Assembly (NCBI RefSeq): GCF_002483205.1
Contig: NZ_DLHM01000007.1
Span: 372,001-436,000 of the forward strand
Reading direction: 5' to 3'
Origin: Flavihumibacter sp. UBA7668
Lineage (GTDB): Bacteria > Bacteroidota > Bacteroidia > Chitinophagales > Chitinophagaceae
DNA: 64,000 bases
Position 1 is the first letter of the stretch. Every line of letters begins with the position of its first letter. The notes beneath the pieces are model-generated. The model saw only the letters and a list, made by a program, of their open reading frames with translations. It had not been told where the DNA came from and did no database searches. Of the stretch, positions 18,359 through 26,950 are shown piece after piece. Position numbers and translations under genes: made by a program.

Positions 18359-18427
18359 TTGTTCTTACCAATTTGCCGGCAAATCTAGTATCTTGCCGGT
18401 CCATCCAACTGTACCAGTTTTGATATT

Positions 18428-19921
18428 ATGGCTAGTCCGGTTTCCATTTCATTCGAAAGCATTATCCAGGTTGATCGCAGTTCTTCTACCCCGGTCTACC
18501 TGCAGATTGCACATCAGCTAATCAATGGAATTCAACGACGTTACCTTACTGCCGGCACGCAATTACCCGGAAGTCGGTTACTGGGACAAGTATTGCACGT
18601 TCACCGAAATACTATCATAATGGCTTATGAGGAGCTGGATGCTCAGGGATGGGTTGAGACCCTTCCCAATAAAGGCACTTTTATCATAGGCGAGCCCAAT
18701 CAACGACCCATAAAAATTCGCGGAGCTCAACCTGATCAGCTTATCCAGTACCCATCCCAAACAGGTTTTGTTTTTAAAAAATCAAACCTGTTGGATAACC
18801 CCTTTGAATTCAGCAAATCACGATTACATCTGAACGATGGAAATCCGGATATGCGACTAACTCAGCTCGAACAATTATCCCGTCAATACAGCGCCAGCCT
18901 GAAAAGAAAAATAAACCGGCGACAACTGGGATATTATAATCAGGAAGGCAATCTTTTCTTTCGGAAACAGCTCGCCAATTACCTGAATCTTTCGAGGGGA
19001 TTACATATCTCGCCTGCAAATATCCTGCTTACCCGCAGCACTGAAATGAGTGTTTACATAACTGCCAGTCTCCTGCTCAATGCAAGCGATACTGTTGTAG
19101 TGGGCTCACCCAGTTATTTTGCCATGAACATGATATTTCAGCAAACCGGTGCGAAAATTAAAACCGTACCTGTAGACCAGGATGGTATTGATGTGGAAGC
19201 AGTAAAGCGCCTCTGTGAAAAACAAAAAATCCGTCTTCTCTATATTACACCTCACCACCACTATCCAACAACTGTAACCCTCAGCTCTCAGCGCCGGCTG
19301 GACTTATTGCAACTTGCTGCAGAATTCGGATTTATCATATTAGAAGATGATTACGATTACGATTTTCATTATGATAAACGCCCGGTATTACCGCTTGCAA
19401 GCGCTGACACCAATGGTATGGTAGTTTATAGTGGGACGTTTGGAAAATCACTCGCTCCGGGATTCCGTACCGGTTTTATCGTAGCACCTGAAAATCTGAT
19501 AACTGAATTACGGAAGCACCTGCAGGTGCTGGATCGGCAGGGAGATCCGCTCCTGGAACAGGTTTTAGGGGAGCTGATTGAAGAAGGTGAAATTCATCGC
19601 GCCATAAAAAAATCAGTACAGGTATATGAAGTACGTCGCAATAAAATGGTCGGATTATTAATTGAAAATTTTGCAGACTGTGTTCAATTTGAAACACCAC
19701 CAGGCGGACTCGCTATCTGGCTGGAATGGCGAAACAATGTAAATTTATACCAACTGAGCAAGTTTTGCGAAACACATGAATTATTCATACCCAGAACATT
19801 ACTCTACCAACAAAAAAACCTGACTGCCATGCGAATTGGATTTGGAAATTTGAATGAAAGCGAAATGGAGGAAGCTGTTACTATTTTGAAAGCCGGTTTA
19901 CAAAATACCAACAATCATTAA
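18428..19921 (+). CDS. MocR/PdxR-family regulator (GntR winged helix fused to aminotransferase fold)
   Basis: A 497-residue protein. The N-terminal GntR-type winged helix (about 15-85) contains VYLQIAHQLINGIQRRYL, GTQLPGSRLLGQVLHVHRNT and GWVETLPNKGTFI. The C-terminal class I aminotransferase-like domain contains the ILEDDYDYDFHYD motif and the PLP-lysine segment YSGTFGKSLAPGFRTGF. MocR proteins sense PLP or amino compounds and regulate vitamin B6, taurine or GABA genes. The nearest candidates are its divergent neighbour (a TonB-dependent receptor) and the small membrane protein 3 bp downstream. The divergent gap contains a repeated TTGCCGG that could be its binding site; this is a guess. Confidence 0.9.
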   Translation: MASPVSISFESIIQVDRSSSTPVYLQIAHQLINGIQRRYLTAGTQLPGSRLLGQVLHVHRNTIIMAYEELDAQGWVETLPNKGTFIIGEPNQRPIKIRGAQPDQLIQYPSQTGFVFKKSNLLDNPFEFSKSRLHLNDGNPDMRLTQLEQLSRQYSASLKRKINRRQLGYYNQEGNLFFRKQLANYLNLSRGLHISPANILLTRSTEMSVYITASLLLNASDTVVVGSPSYFAMNMIFQQTGAKIKTVPVDQDGIDVEAVKRLCEKQKIRLLYITPHHHYPTTVTLSSQRRLDLLQLAAEFGFIILEDDYDYDFHYDKRPVLPLASADTNGMVVYSGTFGKSLAPGFRTGFIVAPENLITELRKHLQVLDRQGDPLLEQVLGELIEEGEIHRAIKKSVQVYEVRRNKMVGLLIENFADCVQFETPPGGLAIWLEWRNNVNLYQLSKFCETHELFIPRTLLYQQKNLTAMRIGFGNLNESEMEEAVTILKAGLQNTNNH

Positions 19922-19924
19922 TTT

Positions 19925-20299
19925 ATGCTTTCGCCAAAACAGCTTTTTCTAATCGATGCAATTGGTGCAGCAACCACCACCTTCTGTTTATCCATATTTC
20001 CCTTCATCTGGCCACAAATCTTTGGACTGCCTGTACCTGTAACAAACGCTCTTTCAATTCCTGCGGCAGTTTTTATGGTTTATTCATTTCTTTGCTTTTC
20101 CTATTTTCCAACCCGTTTATGGAAGCGACTTCTCCTCGGAATTGCTCTTGCCAATCTCAGTTATTGCTTGGTGATTTTATTAGTGATAATAAAACACTCC
20201 GAATCCCTTGTGCCAATTGGTTGGATTTATTTTATAGGAGAACTACTTATTATTATCGGGTTAGTGTTTTATGAATTAAAATCAATTAATCCCAAATGA
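19925..20299 (+). CDS. Small four-TM membrane protein
   Basis: A 124-residue hydrophobic protein with four predicted spans (about 7-28, 38-57, 63-84 and 95-118), no charged catalytic motif and no family that I recognise. It begins 3 bp after the MocR-type gene stop and is almost certainly co-transcribed with it. Small four-helix proteins linked to MocR genes are often annotated as hypothetical. Confidence 0.75.
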   Translation: MLSPKQLFLIDAIGAATTTFCLSIFPFIWPQIFGLPVPVTNALSIPAAVFMVYSFLCFSYFPTRLWKRLLLGIALANLSYCLVILLVIIKHSESLVPIGWIYFIGELLIIIGLVFYELKSINPK

Positions 20300-20354
20300 T
20301 TTTTCCTTAAGTCAATAATTGTAAATTTTAGAACCCTAAAAACACTTCTATATT

Positions 20355-20714
20355 TTGGCTCAGTTAAACTCAACAGACGCTTTTTATGATTGTCAGCCGG
20401 AACCAAATAAATCCTGCTTTCTGGCTTTAAAAGCCATCATTATTCAGAGTGCTGCTGAAATTTCAGAAACTACAAAATACGGAATGCCCTGTTTCTGCAT
20501 TGGTAAAAAACCGATCCTTTATTTATGGACAGATAAGAAAACAGGTCATCCCTACATTTTGTTTGTTGACGGACGAATATTGGATTACCCCTACTTAATA
20601 ACGGGTAATCGTTCAAGGATGAAAACTTTACCTGTTGATCCAAATAAAAACATACCCATAAGTTTAATAAAAAAAATACTGCGAGAAGTCATTGAATACC
20701 AGAAAGCTGACTAA
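20355..20714 (+). CDS. DUF1801-like protein
   Basis: A 119-residue protein with the DUF1801/YdhG-like pattern: IIQSAAEISETTKYGMPCFC, then PILYLWTDKKTGHPYILFVD and a C-terminal helix IPISLIKKILREVIEY. The fold is found in small cytoplasmic proteins of unknown function. The only in-frame start upstream of the conserved region is TTG at 20355, preceded by an in-frame stop, so a TTG start is likely. The TAA stop lies inside the first unit of a phased repeat (CTAACACTGTT). Confidence 0.75.
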   Translation: MAQLNSTDAFYDCQPEPNKSCFLALKAIIIQSAAEISETTKYGMPCFCIGKKPILYLWTDKKTGHPYILFVDGRILDYPYLITGNRSRMKTLPVDPNKNIPISLIKKILREVIEYQKAD

Positions 20715-20778
20715 CACTGTTCTAACATGTGTCTGACACTTCTCTAACAACGTTCTAATACCTGTCTGACACCTAAAG
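20711..20778 (-). repeat. 11-bp-phased repeat, long form without closing arm (copy 5)
   Basis: Six consecutive 11-mers without a break: CTAACACTGTT, CTAACATGTGT, CTGACACTTCT, CTAACAACGTT, CTAATACCTGT and CTGACACCTAA. Both convergent genes end inside it: the rightward DUF1801-like gene uses TAA of the first 11-mer, and the leftward regulator uses TAG (the complement of CTA) in the last. No inverted arm is present, so the phase rather than a hairpin is the conserved property. Confidence 0.9.
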
Positions 20779-23655
20779 GGAGGAAAAAAACTCCGGAAAG
20801 GTTTTTTCTGTTGGGAGCTGGAGTTTTTTGCGCAGTCGGTATCGGCTGATTTCCACCCCGCGCAAGGAAATATTCATTAGCTGAGCAATTTCCTTGGATG
20901 ACATATTTAGTTGCAAATAAGCACATAACTTCAGATCGGTACTCGTCAGCTGCGGATAGAGTCCTTTGATTTTTTTGAGGAAATCATCGTTGATTTCATC
21001 AAATCGCGCGGCAAACCGATCCCAGTTTTCATTGTTCCGCTCAATATCGTTTACAAGCTGCAGCGCTTTCTTCAAGCTATTATCATTGTCACTGGATTTA
21101 TAGAGTTTCTGCAATTCTTCCTTTACCCGGGCAAGCGCATCCGTCCGCTCTACTAAGTGAAGTGCAGCATCCGCCAGCTCTTTGTTTTTATACCGAACTT
21201 CATGCTCCAGTTTTTCATTCTGTAATTGAATAATCGCTTTCTCACTTTGTTCTATTTCCAACTGGTGAAGAATCTCCAATTGTCGTTGTTTTTCTTCAAA
21301 TTTCAATCGCTGCTGATGTAGCTTGTATCGCTGCCAGCGTACAATTGCCGCAATCAGTAAAATACCCAGACCTGTGTATAACAGGTATGCATACATACTT
21401 TTGTACCAGGGTGGTGAAACAGAAAATTTATACGCAATATGTTCAGATTCCCGTCCCAGATTGGTTCTGGCCTTCACTTTGAAAATATAATCCCCACTTG
21501 TCAGGTTGGTATAATCTTTCTCCGTTCGAATAGACCATTCGCTCCAGTCTGCATCAAATCCTTCCAGCATATAGCTGTATTCAATTGTATTTGGCAACCC
21601 ATAATAGGGAGAACTGAATTCAAACCGAAAGGAACTAAACTGACTATGTAATCGCGGTTCCGTCCAATTACCAAAACCTGCATACAAGATACTATCGGAC
21701 CGGCCAATTGCACGCACCTGCCCTAATTGAACCGTTAGTGGTGATCGGTTTGCGCGATATTTCTCCAGATTAAAATGAATCAATCCTTTTTCAGAAGCAA
21801 TAAAAATATTCCTTGAATCATACGGATACACCTGCTCAAATCCGGATAAAACCTGTCCCGTTAACTCCGGAAAAAACACCGGCGCCGAAAACCCTTCTCC
21901 CCGCTCCTTTCCCCCATCTCGCCTTCCCCCTCCTCTCATCACCGCACCCATACGTTTTCCACTAACAAACCACACATTTCCTTCAGTATCCTCTTTCAGG
22001 TAACGGAGTTCCATCTCCCCCAGAACAGATCCCAAAAATGCTGATTTTTTAAACCGGCCGGATGACTTATCAAATTCAAAGGCACCTTTCTCTGTGGCAA
22101 ACAGAACCCTGTTTTGCACCCGAAAAACATGATTCCCCAAATCAGAGGGCAGGCCATCTTTTGAAGTATACAAACGCGTCTCATAACGGGTGCGATCACC
22201 TGATATTTCAATTTTATAAATTCCCCTGTAGGGATGAGATGCCCAAATGCCGCCATCATTATCGATCGCCAGAAACCGAAGTGACTCATACAGTCCGGTC
22301 AGGTTGCCTTCATTTATAAATTTGCCATCAGAAAAGCGTAAACGCTTTAAGCCGGTATAATTTCCAACCAGAATTTCTTCAGAAGGCAAGACGGCTGAAA
22401 GTGGCTGAAAGATCCAGGCTGGCTCCAATGCAATTCGCTCAGCCAGTTCCGGTTTCAATATATAGGTGCCATTATTATGTGCCATCAGGATTTGCTTATT
22501 CACTTCATCCAGCCTCCATACCTGCCCGGAACTACCCGGAATTAATCGAAAGCTTCCTCTCGAAAAACTCAGATCGCTCATTCCCGGATCAAGTTGAACT
22601 TCAAACGCCCCATCAGAACTTCCAAGAAAAAGCCGGTCCTTCAGAATTCTGGCTCCAAATCCCGCCAATTCATTTTCAACATTAGGATGTATGTATTTTA
22701 CTGCAGCATTATAGGCAATGAAACTTATCCCATTATTCAATCCTGTCCACAGATTTCCATCTCTGTCCAATAATGCACTTAATATATTATTGTTCTGTAA
22801 GCCCTCTTTTCTACCCAATTGCTGTATTCTCTTCCCTTGAAAATCAAGTACGAAAGCACCCGAGGATCCGGTTCCCACCATAAACTCCCGTTCATTCAAC
22901 GACACTACGGCATTAATATCGGAGGGGAAAAAGGTCTTTGGAAATGCCTGCGCCTCCCGGATACTATCTTTTACCAGCCAGAATCCCCCATCCCGTACTG
23001 TCAGCATCAGAATGGAATCGGCGCCGGCAGGTAACATTCCATTTATCGGCTTGTACTGAAGAAGCTTATTTCCAACCACCGGTTGCCATTGGCTCTCCCG
23101 CCATTCAAATAAGCCTTGTACCACATCCTGAGCAAACAGGCGATTACCCATTTTCTTTAACCAGACCCATTCTGATCTTGCCTTAAAGACTCTGGCCTGT
23201 CCGTTGTTCCATTCTATAATCCGGTCGAGTGCCCGAAAAAATATGGCGGACCCAACTACCTCAATATCCCAGATATCAGCAATGCTTCGCTGATCAGCAG
23301 GTAGCCTGGATACCAGGGAAGTATAGGTTAAAAAACCCTGTTTACCAGGGGCAAAATAACCCAGTTCTCCCTGACCGCCTGCATAAATCCGTCCCCCTTC
23401 ATCCACTGCAAGTGAACGCATAATCGTCTTGTTTGGCAGGGCATAATCCTTCCAAAATGTTCCATCATAGGTCAATAATCCTTCATTATTGGCAAAATAC
23501 AGGCGACCTGAACTGTCCTGTTTGATATCCCAGGTTTGCGTACCCCCATGAAAATCCGTCTTGGTATAGTTGATGATACGTGGCAGACCAATGGTATTTT
23601 GCGACTGTAGTCCAGCCGAACATAACAAGCCTCCAAGCAGCCATCCAAGTTTCAT
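20773..23655 (-). CDS. Y_Y_Y-domain beta-propeller sensor with C-terminal LuxR-like DNA-binding domain
   Basis: A 960-residue inner-membrane regulator with a signal peptide (MKLGWLLGGLLCSAGLQSQ). The periplasmic part (about 20-660) has two-component-regulator-propeller repeats such as DIKQDSSGRLYFANNEGLLT and DRDGNLWTGLNNGISF. A Y_Y_Y domain (about 670-745) contains YSYMLEGFDADWSEW. A TM span (about 750-770) and a coiled coil (775-870) follow. The cytoplasmic C-terminus (about 895-950) has LTSTDLKLCAYLQLNMSSKE and NISLRGVEISRYRLRKKLQL. There is no kinase or receiver domain, so it is a one-component relative of hybrid two-component systems. It is divergent from the SusC gene and probably controls it through the repeats at 23680-23753. 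A glycine/arginine-rich insertion lies at about residues 575-590. Confidence 0.88.
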   Translation of the reverse strand: MKLGWLLGGLLCSAGLQSQNTIGLPRIINYTKTDFHGGTQTWDIKQDSSGRLYFANNEGLLTYDGTFWKDYALPNKTIMRSLAVDEGGRIYAGGQGELGYFAPGKQGFLTYTSLVSRLPADQRSIADIWDIEVVGSAIFFRALDRIIEWNNGQARVFKARSEWVWLKKMGNRLFAQDVVQGLFEWRESQWQPVVGNKLLQYKPINGMLPAGADSILMLTVRDGGFWLVKDSIREAQAFPKTFFPSDINAVVSLNEREFMVGTGSSGAFVLDFQGKRIQQLGRKEGLQNNNILSALLDRDGNLWTGLNNGISFIAYNAAVKYIHPNVENELAGFGARILKDRLFLGSSDGAFEVQLDPGMSDLSFSRGSFRLIPGSSGQVWRLDEVNKQILMAHNNGTYILKPELAERIALEPAWIFQPLSAVLPSEEILVGNYTGLKRLRFSDGKFINEGNLTGLYESLRFLAIDNDGGIWASHPYRGIYKIEISGDRTRYETRLYTSKDGLPSDLGNHVFRVQNRVLFATEKGAFEFDKSSGRFKKSAFLGSVLGEMELRYLKEDTEGNVWFVSGKRMGAVMRGGGRRDGGKERGEGFSAPVFFPELTGQVLSGFEQVYPYDSRNIFIASEKGLIHFNLEKYRANRSPLTVQLGQVRAIGRSDSILYAGFGNWTEPRLHSQFSSFRFEFSSPYYGLPNTIEYSYMLEGFDADWSEWSIRTEKDYTNLTSGDYIFKVKARTNLGRESEHIAYKFSVSPPWYKSMYAYLLYTGLGILLIAAIVRWQRYKLHQQRLKFEEKQRQLEILHQLEIEQSEKAIIQLQNEKLEHEVRYKNKELADAALHLVERTDALARVKEELQKLYKSSDNDNSLKKALQLVNDIERNNENWDRFAARFDEINDDFLKKIKGLYPQLTSTDLKLCAYLQLNMSSKEIAQLMNISLRGVEISRYRLRKKLQLPTEKTFPEFFSSL

Positions 23656-23679
23656 ACTTTAAACTTACGAATTTGCTAT

Positions 23680-23753
23680 GATGTAGTGATGATGTAGTCG
23701 ATTTCTATTGATTATCAACGATATAATTGCGAAAGATGTAGTCGTGTTGTAGA
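23680..23753. promoter_or_regulatory. Paired direct repeats, probable operator of the PUL regulator
   Basis: GATGTAGT occurs at 23680 and 23691 (11 bp apart). It occurs again at 23735, followed by the related GTTGTAGA at 23746 (again 11 bp). The two pairs start 55 bp apart, five 11-bp steps. They lie between the divergent regulator and SusC genes, where a dimeric regulator controlling the locus would bind. Confidence 0.55.
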
Positions 23754-23838
23754 GGTTTCCTTGCTTACGGGTGGCAGGATTACTAGCTTTATCTCCCCGC
23801 GAAAAAAATTCCGGGTTCTAACTAAAATTTGCTTGCAT

Positions 23839-26800
23839 ATGAAAAACGTGCTGCGACGAGTATTGCTACTCTGGGTCGGCCTGCTATGGGCAGTGATCGG
23901 CTTCTCTCAAACCAAACCCATAACCGGAAGAGTAACCGACGACAAAGGAAATCCGGTTCAAAACGCTTCCATCCTGGTAAAAGGAACTACACAGGGAACA
24001 AGCACCGATGAAAATGGGAATTTTAAACTCGAGGTGCCCGCCACTGCAACCACCTTAACAGTATCCTCGCTCAATTTTACAGAACAGGATGTCACCATCA
24101 GTGGATCTGTGCTAAGTATTACACTTCAATCGGCATCCGGACAAATGGATGAAGTGGTTGTAGTAGGATATGGTACGCAGAAAGTAACCAAGATTTCTGG
24201 TGCCATCGCCACTGTAAAAGAAAAGGAAATTGAAAAACTCCGTCCGGTCAGGGCTGAAGATGCGATCCAGGGTCGTGCTTCAGGCGTTACCGTTGTTTCA
24301 CCCGGATCACCCGGCGCTAAACCAACTGTATTAATCCGCGGGATTCCTTCCTATACCGGAACCGATCCGGTTGTAATTGTAGATGGATCCATCCAAACCC
24401 TGGATGACCTCAACTCAATTCCTGCGGCCGATATTGAATCGATCAATATCCTGAAAGACGCTGCTACCACTTCTATTTATGGCGTAAAAGGAGGAAATGG
24501 AGTTATTCTGGTTACCACAAAATCCGGACGCCGTAATCAGAAAACAGAATTTTCTTACGGTGGTAATTATGGTGTTCAGGAAGTGTTCAGTAAAATCGGT
24601 GTACTCAACGCTACTGAATATGGAGCCATGGTAAATGAAGGCTCCGTTGCTAGTGGAGGTGACCTGATTTTCCCAGATTTGAGTATTCTCGGTAAAGGCA
24701 CCGACTGGCAGGATCAGATCTTTAAAAACGCACCCATCCAATCCCACGCGCTTACTGCCCGTGGTGGTTCAGAAAAAATGACCTATTTCCTTTCCGGTTC
24801 TTTTTTGAATCAGGATGGTATTGTTGGGGGCGGCGATAAATCCTTCTTCCGCAGGATGAATGCCACATCGAATATCACCTACAACCTCAGCTCCAAACTC
24901 AAGTTTACCGCCAACACCAGTTTTGTTAATATCCGTGGTTCCGGAATTGCGGAAAATTCCATCAATGGGGTAATTTCCAACGCCCTGAACTTCGATCCCA
25001 CCACGCCAATTTACAATACCAATCCCAATGTATATGGGAAATATGCAACCAGCCCGAATATCTTATCCGAAATATTCAACCCATTAACACAACTGGCTGA
25101 TACCTATAACAAATCCAATACCAACAAGCTTTATGGAAAGTTGGAGTTGACGTATACACCCATTAAGAATCTAAACCTGACATCGCGTTACGGTTATACC
25201 TATACGAATGTGGTGGGAAAGAGTTTTAATCCGCTTTCCTATTACGGAGCAGGACATATCAACTCAACGCTCAATGCGGATGGCACTCCAAGAACCGGGG
25301 CGCATAACAGCGTTTCGGAATACAAAAATACCTACTACAATTATACCTGGGAAAATTTCGCCAGTTATGCATTTAACCTGAACGATGTGCACAGTTTTGA
25401 CGCGGTAGTTGGTATGTCAGTTGCAAAAGTTACCGGAAATGGGTTGGATGCATCCCGTCAGGATGTGCCTTTTAACTCCTGGGAATTTGCTGATATTTCT
25501 TCCGCAACCGGACTGGCTACAAATAATGGATTGGGTGCCGGAAGTTTTCAGTATGAGCGTCGTAACCTGTCCTATTTCGGACGGATTAATTACGATTACG
25601 ATAATAAATACCTGGCCAGTTTCACTGCACGCCGGGATGGCTCATACGCTTTTGGTCCGGCAAATAAATTCGCGAACTTCTATGCGGGATCACTTGGCTG
25701 GATTGTTAGCAACGAAGATTTCTTCAACAGCAATCTGATCAATCATTTGAAAATCCGTGGAAGTTATGGCGCAACCGGAAATGAGAATGTAAGTCCCCAG
25801 TTTCAGCGGATCTCGAATGTTGTATATGCCTACAACCTGGGACAAAACGCCGGTTATACCTTTGGTGAAAATGCAACTTCAATAGGTTCCACCATCTCTT
25901 CTTTCCGCAATGATGCGCTCGGTTGGGAAAAACAGGTACAGCAGAACTATGGATTTGATATCGCTATCCTGAATAACAAACTGAGTTTAACCGCTGATTA
26001 TTATCAAAAAAATATAAGTGGCTTGCTGTTTACTCCAACGCTCTCTCTTTATTTGGGAACTGCTGCTTTACCTACTGCAAATATTGGAACCACCCGCACA
26101 AGTGGAGTTGATCTAAACCTGAATTACACAGAAACCTTTGGTAAAAATTTCAAGCTGAATACCTATTTAAATTTCACTACTGCCAAAAATGAAGTAACCG
26201 AAACAAATAATGGATTGATCGCCGGCGGTAACTACGGAATTCCCGGTCAGCAGGTTACCAGATTTGAAAAAGGGTATACGCCAGGTTATTTCTTTGGATA
26301 TAAAACCAATGGATTGTTTCAGAACCAGGCAGAAATTGCTGCCAGCTCTGCTCAACCCGGAGCACAACCGGGTGATATCCGTTTCATGGATATGAACAAA
26401 GACGGCACCATCAATGCAGATGACCGTACCCAAATTGGGGATCCATTCCCTGAATTCACCATGGGATGGGGTCTCAATCTCGAATACAAAGGATTTGATT
26501 TCACCACCTTTGTTTATGCCTCAGTAGGGAATGATATCTACCGCGCTTATGAGAGAAATCTTGCCATGACCAACAAGTACCGTGGTGTTTTGGGCCGCTG
26601 GACAGGCGAAGGTTCAACAAATGATGCACGCTATCCCCGTTATTCCTTTGTGGATGGCAATAATAATATCCGCGCATCTGACCGATATGTGGAAGATGGT
26701 TCCTTCGTAAAAATTAAAGACCTGCAACTGGGTTATACAGTGAATTCTGAATGGATGAAACGAATTAAAGTCAGCCGGATCAGAATTTATGCACAGGTAA

Positions 26801-26934
26801 AAAATGCACTGACGTTTACTAAATATTCAGGATATGATCCTGAAATCTCAGGGGGCATTTTTGATACGGGCATTGATCGCGGAGTTTATCCCCAGGCCCG
26901 TACCTGGTCAGCCGGAATTGATGTGAAATTCTAA
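23839..26934 (+). CDS. susC: SusC-like TonB-linked outer-membrane transporter
   Basis: About 1031 residues from the ATG at 23839 (MKNVLRRVLLLWVGLLWAVI signal). A carboxypeptidase-D-regulatory-like domain (about 25-100: GRVTDDKGNPVQNASILVKG) leads to a TonB-box and plug region (MDEVVVVGYGTQ, then AEDAIQGRASGVTVVS and the family motif SIYGVKGGNGVILVTTK). The C-terminal barrel ends TWSAGIDVKF with the terminal aromatic. It lacks an STN domain, consistent with control by the Y_Y_Y regulator rather than FecI/FecR. SusC imports oligosaccharides with its SusD lid, encoded 16 bp downstream. An upstream in-frame extension to 23761 is unlikely because the signal peptide starts at 23839. Confidence 0.96.
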   Translation: MKNVLRRVLLLWVGLLWAVIGFSQTKPITGRVTDDKGNPVQNASILVKGTTQGTSTDENGNFKLEVPATATTLTVSSLNFTEQDVTISGSVLSITLQSASGQMDEVVVVGYGTQKVTKISGAIATVKEKEIEKLRPVRAEDAIQGRASGVTVVSPGSPGAKPTVLIRGIPSYTGTDPVVIVDGSIQTLDDLNSIPAADIESINILKDAATTSIYGVKGGNGVILVTTKSGRRNQKTEFSYGGNYGVQEVFSKIGVLNATEYGAMVNEGSVASGGDLIFPDLSILGKGTDWQDQIFKNAPIQSHALTARGGSEKMTYFLSGSFLNQDGIVGGGDKSFFRRMNATSNITYNLSSKLKFTANTSFVNIRGSGIAENSINGVISNALNFDPTTPIYNTNPNVYGKYATSPNILSEIFNPLTQLADTYNKSNTNKLYGKLELTYTPIKNLNLTSRYGYTYTNVVGKSFNPLSYYGAGHINSTLNADGTPRTGAHNSVSEYKNTYYNYTWENFASYAFNLNDVHSFDAVVGMSVAKVTGNGLDASRQDVPFNSWEFADISSATGLATNNGLGAGSFQYERRNLSYFGRINYDYDNKYLASFTARRDGSYAFGPANKFANFYAGSLGWIVSNEDFFNSNLINHLKIRGSYGATGNENVSPQFQRISNVVYAYNLGQNAGYTFGENATSIGSTISSFRNDALGWEKQVQQNYGFDIAILNNKLSLTADYYQKNISGLLFTPTLSLYLGTAALPTANIGTTRTSGVDLNLNYTETFGKNFKLNTYLNFTTAKNEVTETNNGLIAGGNYGIPGQQVTRFEKGYTPGYFFGYKTNGLFQNQAEIAASSAQPGAQPGDIRFMDMNKDGTINADDRTQIGDPFPEFTMGWGLNLEYKGFDFTTFVYASVGNDIYRAYERNLAMTNKYRGVLGRWTGEGSTNDARYPRYSFVDGNNNIRASDRYVEDGSFVKIKDLQLGYTVNSEWMKRIKVSRIRIYAQVKNALTFTKYSGYDPEISGGIFDTGIDRGVYPQARTWSAGIDVKF

Positions 26935-26950
26935 CCACAAAAAGAACACA

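Noticed and set aside
18359..18427. Cobalamin riboswitch for the BtuB-like receptor
   Set aside because: The 69-bp gap is too short and has no B12-box-like core.
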